Source: Deltaproteobacteria bacterium
Lineage (GTDB): Bacteria > Myxococcota > SpSt-1050 > JACRCP01
Length of the DNA: 35,438 nucleotides
NCBI GenBank assembly: GCA_016218965.1
Contig: JACRCP010000251.1
Location: 1 to 35,438 of the forward strand
Reading direction: 5' to 3'
Shown here: positions 20,269 through 29,765 of the stretch, one piece after another
Numbering within the stretch: position 1 is the stretch's first letter
How the letters are laid out: every line of letters starts with the position of its first letter
The notes under the pieces: model-generated
What the model was told of the DNA's origin: nothing
What the model saw: the letters and a program-made list of their open reading frames with translations, nothing else
Databases searched by the model: none
Program-made: the position numbers and the translations under genes

Positions 20269-21636
20269 ATGGGCAAAAGCACTACTGCGTTGTCGGCATT
20301 CGTGGCCGCGTTGGTCTTGATCCCGGCGGCAGGGTGGGCGCAGAATGATGGCGGCGAGCAGGGGGACGACGGCGAGCGGGCCATCGAGTTCCACGCCGTC
20401 CTCAAGAACCTGTACCTATACCGCAACGATTCCGATTTCGACAGGTCGGCGCCGGTATACAACCCGGACGGACAGTCGATGGGCGTCGCGGGGACCGATC
20501 TGCGTTCGTTCATCACGTGGCACGTCAGCAACAAGCTCCGAATCCACTACGAGGTCGAGATAGGCTTGAACGTCTGGAGCAGGAACAGCCCGGACGAGGG
20601 CGACCCGACTGCCGACGACATCTTCCTACTCAAGCACCGCGAGATCTACACGGAAGGGACGCTCGCGGACGACCTCGTGGGCTTCAAGGTCGGGTATCAG
20701 CGGCTCAACGACCCGACCGTGCTCTTCATCGGGCACTGGTTCGGCGCCGCGGACTTTTCGCTCAACTTCCAGAAAGGCGCGGTGCACGCCGTGGCGGGCG
20801 CATTCCCCGACACGACGTACGAGGGCCTCACCGCGCAATTCAACAACTTCACGCACGACACTGCCTTGTTCGCCCTGTACGGGAACGCGTCGCTCGGCCG
20901 GCACCTGACCCTAAACGCCGGGTTGTTCACGATTCAGGACGAAAGCGTGATCGGCAGGTCGATGACGTTGTGGACGCCCGCGCTGAATCTCACCGCCGTC
21001 ATGAATCCTGACCCCGTCTCGCTTTCGTTGTCGGCGGACCTCGCGATGCAGTTCGGTCCGAGTCGCGGTCGCAGCTATGACGGCGGCGACCAGATGAACC
21101 ACGGCTGGGCGGGTCAGATTCACGGCGCGTTGACGTGGAAGCGGTTCGCGCTCGACGCCAACGTGCTGGCCCTCTCGGCCGACGATCCCTACGACAACGA
21201 CGGGAGCAACGGGGCGTTCTACTACTCCGGAAGAACCCGCAGCTCGACTCTGTTTCTGACCGAGGACAAGGTCCACGACTGGTATGACAACATCGACGAA
21301 CGCCTGGCCTCCCCCCGCGGGGCATTCTACCTTTCAAGGGCCGGACTTCTCCTCGCGGACCTCAAACTCTCGTATCTGGTGACGAGATGGTTCAGGCCCA
21401 CGCTGATCTTTGGAACGGCCAGGGTCCTCGAATCGAAAAACGCGCTGGGAGAGGACTACGTGGGGACCGAGGCCGACGTCGACCTGCAGTTCCCCGTCGA
21501 CCCGGCGCTGACATTCCACCTGATAGGCGGCCTGCTCGCCCCCGGAGGCGCCGCAGGCGCGCTGGTCAACTCGATCGACACGAACAGGGCCGAAAACATC
21601 TGGACCGCCGAGGCGGCGATGATCGTCGAGTTCTGA
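20269..21636 (+). CDS. Predicted outer-membrane beta-barrel protein
   Basis: A 455-residue protein. The ATG at 20269 is chosen over an upstream in-frame codon (20239) because it follows AGGAGA (20255-20260) and opens a clean signal peptide (MGKSTTALSAFVAALVLIPA, cleaved after GWAQ). The rest alternates short amphipathic strands with Gly/Asp/Asn-rich turns (FITWHVSNKLRIHYEVEIGL, VGFKVGYQRL, LTLNAGLFTI, LSLSADLAMQFG) and ends in AAMIVEF, the terminal Phe typical of barrels inserted by the Bam machinery. I do not recognise the family. Co-directional with the GH5 hydrolase and the glycosyltransferase, it could be an export or uptake channel for their substrate; that is inference. Confidence 0.75.
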   Translation: MGKSTTALSAFVAALVLIPAAGWAQNDGGEQGDDGERAIEFHAVLKNLYLYRNDSDFDRSAPVYNPDGQSMGVAGTDLRSFITWHVSNKLRIHYEVEIGLNVWSRNSPDEGDPTADDIFLLKHREIYTEGTLADDLVGFKVGYQRLNDPTVLFIGHWFGAADFSLNFQKGAVHAVAGAFPDTTYEGLTAQFNNFTHDTALFALYGNASLGRHLTLNAGLFTIQDESVIGRSMTLWTPALNLTAVMNPDPVSLSLSADLAMQFGPSRGRSYDGGDQMNHGWAGQIHGALTWKRFALDANVLALSADDPYDNDGSNGAFYYSGRTRSSTLFLTEDKVHDWYDNIDERLASPRGAFYLSRAGLLLADLKLSYLVTRWFRPTLIFGTARVLESKNALGEDYVGTEADVDLQFPVDPALTFHLIGGLLAPGGAAGALVNSIDTNRAENIWTAEAAMIVEF

Positions 21637-21661
21637 GTCCTGAGTCTTGAGTCCTGAACCC
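21634..21661. repeat. Heptameric repeat starting at the barrel gene's stop codon
   Basis: Four units: TGAGTCC, TGAGTCT, TGAGTCC, TGAACCC. The first TGA is the stop codon; TGA then recurs at offsets 7, 14 and 21, so all three frames are closed within 17 nt. Only nine bases separate the tract from the next ATG, leaving CAGAG as the sole purine-rich stretch upstream of it. Confidence 0.92.
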
Positions 21662-21670
21662 AGAGTTTCG

Positions 21671-23125
21671 ATGAAACACCGCCCAATCCTGACGCTCCTC
21701 GCATTCCTCGCGGTCGTGACCGTGGTTCGGGTACTGGTCGCGGCGCGGACGGACCTGTCGCCCGACGAGGCGTACTACTTCGCCTGGGCGCTCCAGCCGC
21801 AAGCGGGGTATCTCGACCACCCGCCGCTCGTGGCGTGGCTCATCCACGCGTCGTGCATGGCGTTCGGGTCATCGGAGCTCGCCGTTCGGATTCCGGCGAT
21901 TCTTGCCGGATTCCTCACGCCGCTTCTGGTGTTCTTCATCGCCATCGAGCTGCGCGCGTCCGCCGGGTGGGCGCTCATTGCCGCGGTCGTGTCGATCCTG
22001 ACGCCTTTGGCCTCCGCGGGTGCCGTCATCATCACTCCGGACACGCCGCTCGGCCTGTTCTGGGCGGCTGCGTTGCTCATGCTGGCACGAATCGTGAACC
22101 GCGACGACGCGCCGCAGTCGAGACGGATCGCCGAATCCGCCGCGGCCGGCGTGTTCGTCGGCCTGTGCCTGCTGTCAAAGTACACGGGCGCACTCATCGT
22201 CCTCTCGGTCGTTCTCTATCTTCCGTTCGCGCCGCGGAAGAAGAGCGCCGCAATGTGGCTCGCCGCCGTCCCGCTGGCCGCTGCGTTCGTCGTGTATCTT
22301 CCGAACCTGGTCTACAACATCGGCGGCGGGTTCAAGAGCATGGGTTTTCAGGCCGGCCACGCCTTCAGCATGAAGGAAGGGCACGAACTCATACACTTCC
22401 CCGAGTTCCTCGGCGGTCAGGCTGGCGTGGCGGGACCTTTCGTCTTCGCCGGGATGTTTTGGATTGTGCGGCGGTTCTTCTCGGGCGGCGTGCCGCCGGC
22501 CGCGCGCCTTGCGCAGATTGCCGCGCTCGTGCCGTTTGTGCTGCCGATACTCGTCTCGCTATACAACAAGGTCGAACCGAACTGGCCGGCGGCGGCGTAC
22601 GTCGCCGCCGTGCCGCTGCTGGCCTCGATGATGAGCGTCGCAGAGCCTGTCACGCGCCGGATGAAACGAGTGGTGATGGGGGCGATCGCATACGGCGTGA
22701 TCGTGACGGCGGTCATTCACGTCCACGCGCTGCTCCCTTTCCTTCCGATCCCGATCGAGAAAGACCCGGTCGTCCAGCAGCTTCACGGCTGGAAAGAAAT
22801 CACCGAAAACGTGTGGAAGGTCGTCTCGCAGGTGCCTGATGCCAAGAAAAAGGCCCCGGCAGCCTTCTCGTACCGGATATGCGCCGAGCTGTTCTACTAC
22901 ACCGGCGGAAGGCTCCAGCCGCTGTGCATGGACAAACGTTTCATCGGCGAAGGCGACCTCCCGCTCGCCGGCGCCGACCGCTGGATCGCCATCGAGCAGT
23001 ACCCCGCCAAAAAGGCCGACGCCGTCATGAAGCTCATGTGCAAAAACGGCTACAAGAGAGACGGCGTCGTAGCCGATTGGGCCGGCCACCCCCTCCGCCG
23101 CCTGGATGTCATGTGGTGCGAATGA
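21671..23125 (+). CDS. ArnT/PMT-family membrane glycosyltransferase (GT-C fold)
   Basis: A 484-residue membrane protein with about ten hydrophobic segments up to residue 370 and a soluble C-terminal domain. After the first helix comes D32-E33 in LSPDEAYYFAWALQPQAGYL followed by DHPPLVAWL, the first periplasmic loop that carries the catalytic acid in lipid-phosphate-sugar transferases of the ArnT/PMT class. It would move a sugar from a polyprenyl-phosphate carrier onto a lipid or protein in the periplasm; the acceptor cannot be inferred. ATG at 21671 follows a repeat tract and has only CAGAG upstream. An in-frame TTG-type start further upstream (21647) would lie within the repeat. It ends VMWCE, facing the stop of a convergent gene 12 nt away. 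Confidence 0.88.
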   Translation: MKHRPILTLLAFLAVVTVVRVLVAARTDLSPDEAYYFAWALQPQAGYLDHPPLVAWLIHASCMAFGSSELAVRIPAILAGFLTPLLVFFIAIELRASAGWALIAAVVSILTPLASAGAVIITPDTPLGLFWAAALLMLARIVNRDDAPQSRRIAESAAAGVFVGLCLLSKYTGALIVLSVVLYLPFAPRKKSAAMWLAAVPLAAAFVVYLPNLVYNIGGGFKSMGFQAGHAFSMKEGHELIHFPEFLGGQAGVAGPFVFAGMFWIVRRFFSGGVPPAARLAQIAALVPFVLPILVSLYNKVEPNWPAAAYVAAVPLLASMMSVAEPVTRRMKRVVMGAIAYGVIVTAVIHVHALLPFLPIPIEKDPVVQQLHGWKEITENVWKVVSQVPDAKKKAPAAFSYRICAELFYYTGGRLQPLCMDKRFIGEGDLPLAGADRWIAIEQYPAKKADAVMKLMCKNGYKRDGVVADWAGHPLRRLDVMWCE

Positions 23126-23148
23126 CCTCCCGACCACTCAGCACCACA
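23112..23148. terminator. Inverted repeat spanning two convergent gene ends
   Basis: TGTGGTGC (23112-23119) and GCACCACA (23141-23148) are a perfect 8-bp inverted repeat. Each arm lies in the last codons of one of two convergent genes, with a 21-nt loop that holds both stop codons. The loop is long and there is no T-tract, so it may be chance or a weak bidirectional terminator. Confidence 0.25.
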
Positions 23149-26116
23149 CGCCGGGTTTGCAGATTATGCCCTCGCCGGTGCGGCCGTTCATGGTTGCGGT
23201 CAGCGGCTGGTCGAAGCGCAAGTGGCGGGTGAACCCGCGTTTCGAGACGGGCTCCTGCGCCGCAAGCCACGTCCAATCCACGAACCCCTCGTCCACGTAC
23301 TCGTTGACTGTGAAATACCCGACCATGAAGCTCGTGAGGTTCTGGAAGAAGTGGCTCCCCTGGCTGGGCGTCACGCGGAAATCCGTAAACCCCGCCTCGA
23401 CTATCACCTTCACCCCCGAGATCTGCCCCCACTGCACCGGGATCCCCAGCCACGGGTCGGTCGACCCCCATCGGCCCACGCCGAACAGGATGTACGGCAC
23501 TCCCTCGCCGGCCAGGCGCGAGTTGTAGTAGGCGACCTCGGCCGCCACGTCGCGGCTCCGCGACCGGTCGAACGTCCCCGCGTCGACGACGATCACGTCA
23601 CGGATTTTGTCCAACCTGCCGTTCCCCAGGACCTTGGGGCTGCGGCAAACAAGCCGATCATCCGCAACGTCGATCTTGAGGTCGGACAGCTCCGCCCCGC
23701 GAACGAGCGGGCGCATCTGGAGCATCGCGAACTGCTGCGGGCCCCCCGTCTCCGGGGCAAGATTCACCGCAAACTCGATCTCCACCGGCGAGTTCATCCC
23801 CCACCGTCCCATGTCCATCACGAGCTTCAAGATGTCGGGAAGCGGAAACGCCCCGTGTTTGAGCACCGGGGCAAACGTCACGACACGCGCGCCCGGTCGC
23901 GAGGCCCCGTCATAGAGCGCGTCGTTTTCGGCGCTATACGTCGAACAGAGCGGCGGGAGCACGCCGTCGGCCTCGGCAATGGTGAGATCGTGCGTTTTGA
24001 GCAGGAACTCGTCGGCGCCGGACGCGCCCGACGCCCCCGCCCCAAGGTCCAGCGCAAAGAACCGGTTTTGCGAGTACTTGAGCCAGTCGCGCGGGGTGGC
24101 GAAACCGACGGCGGTCCGCGGGTACCGGGGACAGAAGCTCATCGTGGCGGAGCCGTCGACCACGGCCTGGCCGAGCCCCAGCGCCAGCGCCACGATCCCG
24201 TCATCGGCCTTCGCGGGCTCGACCGGATAGCTGTTGTGCGACCGGGCGACCCCCGAGAAGTGCGGGTAGTACCGGTCGGCGTACCGGTTGCCGATGACCC
24301 TCTGGATGATGACGGCCATCTGCTCTTCCTCGAGCCGGTAGTTGGTCGCCTTGACATAGTCCTTGGCGGCGTTCGAGAAGGTCGAGGCGAAAACCCCCTT
24401 GATGGCCGCCAGGAGGTGCCCGAGGCGCACCTCCGCGTCGGCGTCGTTGTTGGGGACCATGTACGTTTCGTACACCCCCGCAAACGGCTGGTAGAGCGAG
24501 TCCTCGAGTATGCTCGATGACCTCACCGCAAGCGGATACGTGATCCCCGAGAGGTAGCTCTCGAGCTGTGCGACGTATTTGTCGGGAAACTCCGCCGCCA
24601 TGAAGCGCCGGAAGATCTCGGCGTCGTCGGCGCACGCGAGCGCGAAGTGCCAGAGGTCGTTTTGCGCAAGGAACTCGTTGAAGACGTCGGTGCAGAGCAC
24701 CACGGAGCCCGGCACCAGGACACGCACCCCGGGGAAGTTGTCGCGGATCCCGTACTGGTTGAGGAGCATGCTGATGAACGCGAGCCCCCTTGCCTTCCCG
24801 CCTATGGACCCCGATCCGATCCGCGCGAGGTTCGTGCTGGTCTCGAAGTCGTCGGGGTTGAAGTCCACCACGATGCCCCGGTATCGCCGCAGGCGCTGCT
24901 CGTGGAACTGCTCGGTCAGGTACCCGCGGAGGTCGCCGACCGTGGCGTACTCGCTCACCTTGTGGGGCTTCAGGCGATCGGCCAGGACGAACTCGGTCCG
25001 GGCCTTGAGCCAGTTCGAGAAATGGTCGCGCTCGGCGTGATACAAGAGGCTCTCGTCCGGCACGCGCGGGAGCACCTCTTCGAGCTCGCGGAGGTTCGCG
25101 GCGCGCGCCATCTCACGGCCGTCCGGCATCCGGAAAACGAAGTCGCCGAAGGCGAAGTTCTGGATCATGAACGCCCGCAGTTCCTCAAGGAGCGTCTCGG
25201 AGTTCTTCCAGAGAAAGGACGCCCCCACGGCGTGCGCGTTTTGGGCGTTTTCGGGCTGCGACGACTGCAGGAGCACCGGGAGGTCGGGGCGCGCGGCCCG
25301 CACGCGGCGGACGAGCTCGATCCCGGCCCCGACATCCAGCGCGCCGTCGCGCGGGAACCGGATGTCCGAGATCACCCCCAGCACGTCCTTCCGGTAGGTT
25401 TCGAAAAACACAATGGCTTGTTCGAACGTGTTCGCGAGCAGGATCTTCGGGCGCGCCCGCATCCGCATGAGCTTCTGCGACGTGCTGGGGCCCTCTTCTA
25501 TGACCTTCTGCGACTGTTTGAACAGCTCCGAGTAGAACATCGGAAGGTAGGACGAGTAGTACCGGATGCTGTCCTCGACGAGGATGATGACCTGCACCCC
25601 CACCGCGTGGTTGTCGTGGACCACGTTCATCTGGTCCTCGATGTGCTTGACAATCGTGAGGAAGATCCTGAAGTCGCCCTGCCAGTTGAAGATCCTGTCG
25701 AAGATGCTGGTGTCGAAACGGCCGAGCAGGTCGGCCAGCTCGCGGTTGTCGTACGTGAGAAGGATGATGGGCGTCCCGATCCCGGCGGCGCGAACCTGCC
25801 GGGCGAAGTCGACGACCGACATGTCGTCGATGTGCATCGTCGTGACGATCAGATTGAACCGGTGCTGCTCGCGGGCGAGCGATAGCGCCTCGACGCCGCT
25901 CGAAACCCTGGTCAGACCCGGGGCGTAACTCAGGCTGTGCTCCATGTACTCGCTCAGGATCTTCTCCTGGAGCTTCCCGTCCTCGGCCAGCACAAACGAA
26001 TCGTACGGGCTCGAAACCAGAAGGATCTCGCGCACGCGCCTCTGCATGAGGCGCTGGAACCCCGAAAGCCGCGCCCGCTCGCTGTGTTCCTCAAGAAAGT
26101 CCCTGAACTCGGCCAT
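23138..26116 (-). CDS. Tandem receiver domains fused to a PEP-synthase/PPDK N-terminal (ATP-grasp) domain
   Basis: 992 residues, cytosolic. Residues about 25-160 have a receiver-like fold but lack the acidic pair and carry Thr at the phospho-acceptor site (LIVTTMHIDDM). Residues about 170-330 are a complete receiver: E181-D182, phospho-acceptor D251 (VISDIRFP) and K304 (FLWKNSE). From about 420 to 860 there is a pyruvate-phosphate-dikinase / PEP-synthase N-terminal domain: GSIGGKARGLAFI, AVRSSSILEDS with R532, QPFAGVYETYMV and QMAVIIQRVIGN. The phosphohistidine swivel and the PEP/pyruvate barrel of real dikinases are absent, so it is probably an ATP-using regulator or a transferase of another kind. 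ATG at 26116 follows GAGGGAG by five nt; a longer frame would run into the terminator of gdhA. Similar fusions occur in other bacteria, function unknown to me. Confidence 0.85.
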   Translation of the reverse strand: MAEFRDFLEEHSERARLSGFQRLMQRRVREILLVSSPYDSFVLAEDGKLQEKILSEYMEHSLSYAPGLTRVSSGVEALSLAREQHRFNLIVTTMHIDDMSVVDFARQVRAAGIGTPIILLTYDNRELADLLGRFDTSIFDRIFNWQGDFRIFLTIVKHIEDQMNVVHDNHAVGVQVIILVEDSIRYYSSYLPMFYSELFKQSQKVIEEGPSTSQKLMRMRARPKILLANTFEQAIVFFETYRKDVLGVISDIRFPRDGALDVGAGIELVRRVRAARPDLPVLLQSSQPENAQNAHAVGASFLWKNSETLLEELRAFMIQNFAFGDFVFRMPDGREMARAANLRELEEVLPRVPDESLLYHAERDHFSNWLKARTEFVLADRLKPHKVSEYATVGDLRGYLTEQFHEQRLRRYRGIVVDFNPDDFETSTNLARIGSGSIGGKARGLAFISMLLNQYGIRDNFPGVRVLVPGSVVLCTDVFNEFLAQNDLWHFALACADDAEIFRRFMAAEFPDKYVAQLESYLSGITYPLAVRSSSILEDSLYQPFAGVYETYMVPNNDADAEVRLGHLLAAIKGVFASTFSNAAKDYVKATNYRLEEEQMAVIIQRVIGNRYADRYYPHFSGVARSHNSYPVEPAKADDGIVALALGLGQAVVDGSATMSFCPRYPRTAVGFATPRDWLKYSQNRFFALDLGAGASGASGADEFLLKTHDLTIAEADGVLPPLCSTYSAENDALYDGASRPGARVVTFAPVLKHGAFPLPDILKLVMDMGRWGMNSPVEIEFAVNLAPETGGPQQFAMLQMRPLVRGAELSDLKIDVADDRLVCRSPKVLGNGRLDKIRDVIVVDAGTFDRSRSRDVAAEVAYYNSRLAGEGVPYILFGVGRWGSTDPWLGIPVQWGQISGVKVIVEAGFTDFRVTPSQGSHFFQNLTSFMVGYFTVNEYVDEGFVDWTWLAAQEPVSKRGFTRHLRFDQPLTATMNGRTGEGIICKPGVWC

Positions 26117-26149
26117 GCGTCTCCCTCTTGACCCCCGGATCGCCCGACA

Positions 26150-26192
26150 TCCTACAACAAAACGCGGGGCCCTGCACAAGCGGGGCCCCGCG
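26150..26192 (-). terminator. Rho-independent terminator after gdhA
   Basis: On the minus strand a 10-bp perfect stem (plus-strand arms CGCGGGGCCC at 26163-26172 and GGGCCCCGCG at 26183-26192, 10-nt loop) is followed directly by TTTTGTTGT. It lies about 100 nt past the glutamate dehydrogenase stop and 34 nt before the next gene's start. Confidence 0.75.
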
Positions 26193-26272
26193 CCCGATTC
26201 GATCTCTCTTTGGCTGCGCCCACGAGGGGCGCGGCAACGATACCCTGCGGGAACGGACTCCGATTCTGACTC

Positions 26273-26290
26273 CCGCCTACCGCCTACCGC

Positions 26291-26293
<3 letters not shown>
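26273..26293. repeat. Heptameric repeat starting at the gdhA stop codon
   Basis: Three perfect CCGCCTA units (coding strand TAGGCGG). The TAG at 26291-26293 is the gdhA stop; TAG repeats at offsets 7 and 14, giving a stop in every frame. Confidence 0.92.
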
Positions 26294-27667
<1,374 letters not shown>

Positions 27668-27707
27668 CTAAAGCGTTGAAGACGAAACCTCGCCAACCGG
27701 CGCGCGT

Positions 27708-27736
27708 TAAATACACCCGCCCCCGGGGCGTGTCAA
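27708..27736 (-). promoter_or_regulatory. Sigma-70-type promoter of gdhA
   Basis: On the minus strand: TTGACA (27731-27736), a 17-nt spacer, TATTTA (27708-27713), which puts the transcription start near 27701 and the leader at about 49 nt. The -35 is perfect and the -10 matches four of six. The spacer contains a GC-only palindrome, CGCCCC-C-GGGGCG (27718-27730). Confidence 0.7.
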
Positions 27737-27749
27737 AGCAAAGTTGACA
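27731..27749. promoter_or_regulatory. Possible operator over the gdhA -35 box
   Basis: TGTCAA (27731-27736) and TTGACA (27744-27749) form a 6-bp inverted repeat with a 7-nt spacer, one arm being the -35 box itself. It fits a dimeric repressor or activator site. With the GC palindrome in the spacer, two symmetric sites are stacked on this promoter. Confidence 0.4.
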
Positions 27750-27780
27750 GGACTGTACGCCTTACCCGCCCGGGCCGGAG

Positions 27781-28107
27781 TTACAGGAGCTTCTTCACAG
27801 ACGACTGGATTTTGGCGGCGGGGACAAGGCCCACTACCTGGTCAATGACCTTGCCATCCTTGAAGAAAAGGAGCGTCGGAATACTCCGGATGCCGTAGCG
27901 CGACGGGGCCTGCGGGCTTTCTTCGATGTTGCACTTGAAGAAGTTCACTTTCCCGGTGTATTCCCCGGCCACCTGCTCGACGGCCGGAGACAGCGCCTTG
28001 CACGGGCCGCACCACACGGCCCAGAAGTCGACCACCGCGGGGAGCGCACCCTGAACAACAAGCTTGTCAAAATCGGCATCCTTGAGCTCGGTTACGTTTT
28101 CCGACAC
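27781..28107 (-). CDS. trxA: Thioredoxin
   Basis: 108 residues with a GTG start, the standard thioredoxin length. Active site W32-C33-G34-P35-C36, cis-proline loop RSIPTLLFFKDG and a C-terminal helix SSVKKLL. It is a cytosolic disulfide reductase. The GTG at 28105-28107 is chosen because AGGAGG (28115-28120) sits seven nt upstream and the next residues SENVTELKDADF match family N-termini. A longer frame up to 28248 only translates repeat tracts into an Arg/Gly-rich leader. It follows two lipoprotein genes after a 163-nt gap and precedes gdhA. Confidence 0.95.
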   Translation of the reverse strand: MSENVTELKDADFDKLVVQGALPAVVDFWAVWCGPCKALSPAVEQVAGEYTGKVNFFKCNIEESPQAPSRYGIRSIPTLLFFKDGKVIDQVVGLVPAAKIQSSVKKLL

Positions 28108-28114
28108 AGAGAAA

Positions 28115-28120
28115 CCTCCT
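28115..28120 (-). promoter_or_regulatory. Ribosome-binding site that fixes the thioredoxin GTG start
   Basis: The minus strand reads AGGAGG seven nt before GTG. A start here gives the normal 108-residue protein. Confidence 0.8.
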
Positions 28121-28175
28121 GCCACGCCCGCTGCCTTCTGCCGCCGGCTGCCGCCTGTAGCCTTCCGCTTGCGCT

Positions 28176-28266
28176 TATCACCTGTCACCTGCCGCCGCGG
28201 CCTGCCGCCGATCGCCGGCTCCGGCGGGGCAAGCCCGCCGGGGGCCACCGCCTACCGCCTGCCGCC
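28176..28266. repeat. Two heptameric tracts flanking a perfect hairpin
   Basis: First tract (28176-28216): TATCACC, TGTCACC, TGCCGCC, GCGGCC, TGCCGCC, GATCGCC. Second tract (28246-28266): CACCGCC, TACCGCC, TGCCGCC, ending four bases before the lipoprotein stop. Between them CCGGCGGG (28221-28228) and CCCGCCGG (28234-28241) form an 8-bp stem with loop GCAAG. Looser GCTGCCGCC-like copies continue to about 28130. The whole gap between the lipoprotein and thioredoxin is repeat. Confidence 0.8.
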
Positions 28267-28270
28267 TTCT

Positions 28271-29101
28271 TTATGCCAGCGGCGCGACCCTGAAGACCAT
28301 CTTGATGACCAGCTTCATCTTGATCTTGCCCTTGGGCCTTGTCTTCATTTTGTCGGTGTCGATACTGAGCTTGATGCTGGTCCCCGAGAAACTCCCGTTC
28401 TGCTCAAGACCCAGACTGATCATGAAATCGAGCGACGCCAGAAGGTCACTCGCGGCGTCTTTTCCGCCGGGGGCAAACTCGGCGTCTTGCGCCTCGCCCT
28501 CCTTGGCGGAGGTGATCGACGGGATCTTGGCGATCGCGACTCGATCGAAGCAATCGGGGTTGTTCTGGAGGGCAAGCGCCGCCAGCAACGGGTCCGAGGC
28601 GGGAAGGCAGTTGACCGGTTTGTCGGCGTCCTTGCGTTCCTTGAGGGCTATCAGCAGGGCGTCGGGGATGTCGATGGGGACAGTGACCGAGCTTTCGACA
28701 ATCTCGTACGAGATCGTCTCGACCCTCACGTTGTAGATCTTGCTCTTGTACGGCGCGACGGGACTCTGGTCGCCGGTCACCTCGGGAGGCATGGGCGCCG
28801 GAGGAAGGGGGACTTCCAGATCGAATTTTCGGTACTCGTCGGGGATGGGGGAATCCTCGTTGCCGACGTAGTCCCATAACTCGTCGTAATCCTTGATCTC
28901 GACGTCGCCATCGGGGGTCGGAATCGTTATCGGCGCCGGAAGCTGCAGACCCTTGGTCGCCGCATCGATGTCGAACTCCCACACGAGGTTCTCGCCCGTG
29001 TCGAGCGGGACCTCGGCGGTCACGTTCTTGAAGTTCTCGCACGACGCGAGCACAAGCAGAACCGCCGTCAGGGCAACCGCGGCTTTGATGAACCTGGCCA
29101 T
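28271..29101 (-). CDS. Lipoprotein of unknown function
   Basis: 276 residues. A signal sequence with lipobox LASC puts a lipid-modified Cys21 at the mature N-terminus, so it is anchored in the envelope. The remainder is mixed alpha/beta with acidic patches (VEIKDYDELWDYVGNEDS), a Pro-rich segment (EVPLPPAPMPPEV) and an extended Lys-rich end (KGKIKMKLVIKMVFRVAPLA). It shares the phrase VTVPIDI/T...LL with the lipoprotein just upstream, so the two may be distant paralogues with strand-rich folds. ATG at 29101 has GGAGG eight nt upstream. It is 20 nt after the neighbouring lipoprotein gene. I recognise no family. Confidence 0.75.
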   Translation of the reverse strand: MARFIKAAVALTAVLLVLASCENFKNVTAEVPLDTGENLVWEFDIDAATKGLQLPAPITIPTPDGDVEIKDYDELWDYVGNEDSPIPDEYRKFDLEVPLPPAPMPPEVTGDQSPVAPYKSKIYNVRVETISYEIVESSVTVPIDIPDALLIALKERKDADKPVNCLPASDPLLAALALQNNPDCFDRVAIAKIPSITSAKEGEAQDAEFAPGGKDAASDLLASLDFMISLGLEQNGSFSGTSIKLSIDTDKMKTRPKGKIKMKLVIKMVFRVAPLA

Positions 29102-29121
29102 GTTCGTTCCTCCAATCAGTG

Positions 29122-29748
29122 TCAGATCGCGCCGCCCGCGACCACAAGCCCCAACGTCACGCGAAGCTTCACGCCGCCCTCGGGTTTCGCGGGGTCGAGC
29201 AGGGTGTCAATCGGCACAGTGACCGCCATCCCGCAGGCGAATTCGAGTATATCAAGATATTTTGCCGCTTCAAGTCTCCCGGAAGGGTCGAGCGCGGCCC
29301 GACCCGCCTTCTTCTCGCCGGGTTCCAAGGCGCCCAGCCGGGCGACAACCGCGTCCCCCGGAGTCCCCTTTGCGCCAATCGTCAGATCGAACGCCGAAAC
29401 GCGCTTGTTTAGCGAGTTTTCGAGAAACTCGTAGCCGATCCAGTCCAGCCGGATCTCGCTTATGCGCCCTTCCAAGGCGCCCACGTCCGTGTTGTCCGCA
29501 AGCGACACATCCGACGTGACCGCGAACGCGACGTCCTTGACCACCTGAGGGAACGGCGGCGAGGGCCACACGGCGGGGATGCTCCCAACGGGGCCCAGGT
29601 CCCCTTCGATGTCCTCGATGATCGCCGCCGAGTCGATCTGGTAGTTGGTGGTCACCTCGACCGGCAGCGCGACCGAGCCGCAAGAGGGAACGCCACCAAC
29701 GACCGCAACGACAAACAAGGACCGAATCTGCCCGCTCACCGCAAACAT
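29122..29748 (-). CDS. Second lipoprotein of unknown function
   Basis: 208 residues. The N-terminal hydrophobic segment ends in VPSC, giving a lipidated Cys23. The mature part starts GSVALPVEVTTNYQIDSAAI and contains alternating hydrophobic patterns (VVKDVAFAVTSDVSLADN, ISEIRLDWIGYEFLENSLN) that suggest beta strands. The end, TVPIDTLLDPAKPEGGVKLR, echoes the next lipoprotein. It starts three nt after the meaB stop, a spacing that implies translational coupling, so it belongs to the methylmalonyl-CoA mutase transcript. The RBS is the AGGGG overlapping that stop. No family recognised. Confidence 0.7.
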   Translation of the reverse strand: MFAVSGQIRSLFVVAVVGGVPSCGSVALPVEVTTNYQIDSAAIIEDIEGDLGPVGSIPAVWPSPPFPQVVKDVAFAVTSDVSLADNTDVGALEGRISEIRLDWIGYEFLENSLNKRVSAFDLTIGAKGTPGDAVVARLGALEPGEKKAGRAALDPSGRLEAAKYLDILEFACGMAVTVPIDTLLDPAKPEGGVKLRVTLGLVVAGGAI

Positions 29749-29751
29749 CCC

Positions 29752-29765
29752 CTACCGCCCACCGC
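29752..29765. repeat. Two-unit heptamer at the meaB stop codon
   Basis: CTACCGC and CCACCGC on the plus strand; on the coding strand GCGGTGG, GCGGTAG, where the last triplet is the meaB stop. It resembles the TAGGCGG units at the gdhA stop. Confidence 0.5.

Noticed and set aside
28108-28248. Extended thioredoxin N-terminus
   Set aside because: The extra 47 residues translate repeat DNA; the GTG with a perfect AGGAGG gives the standard length.
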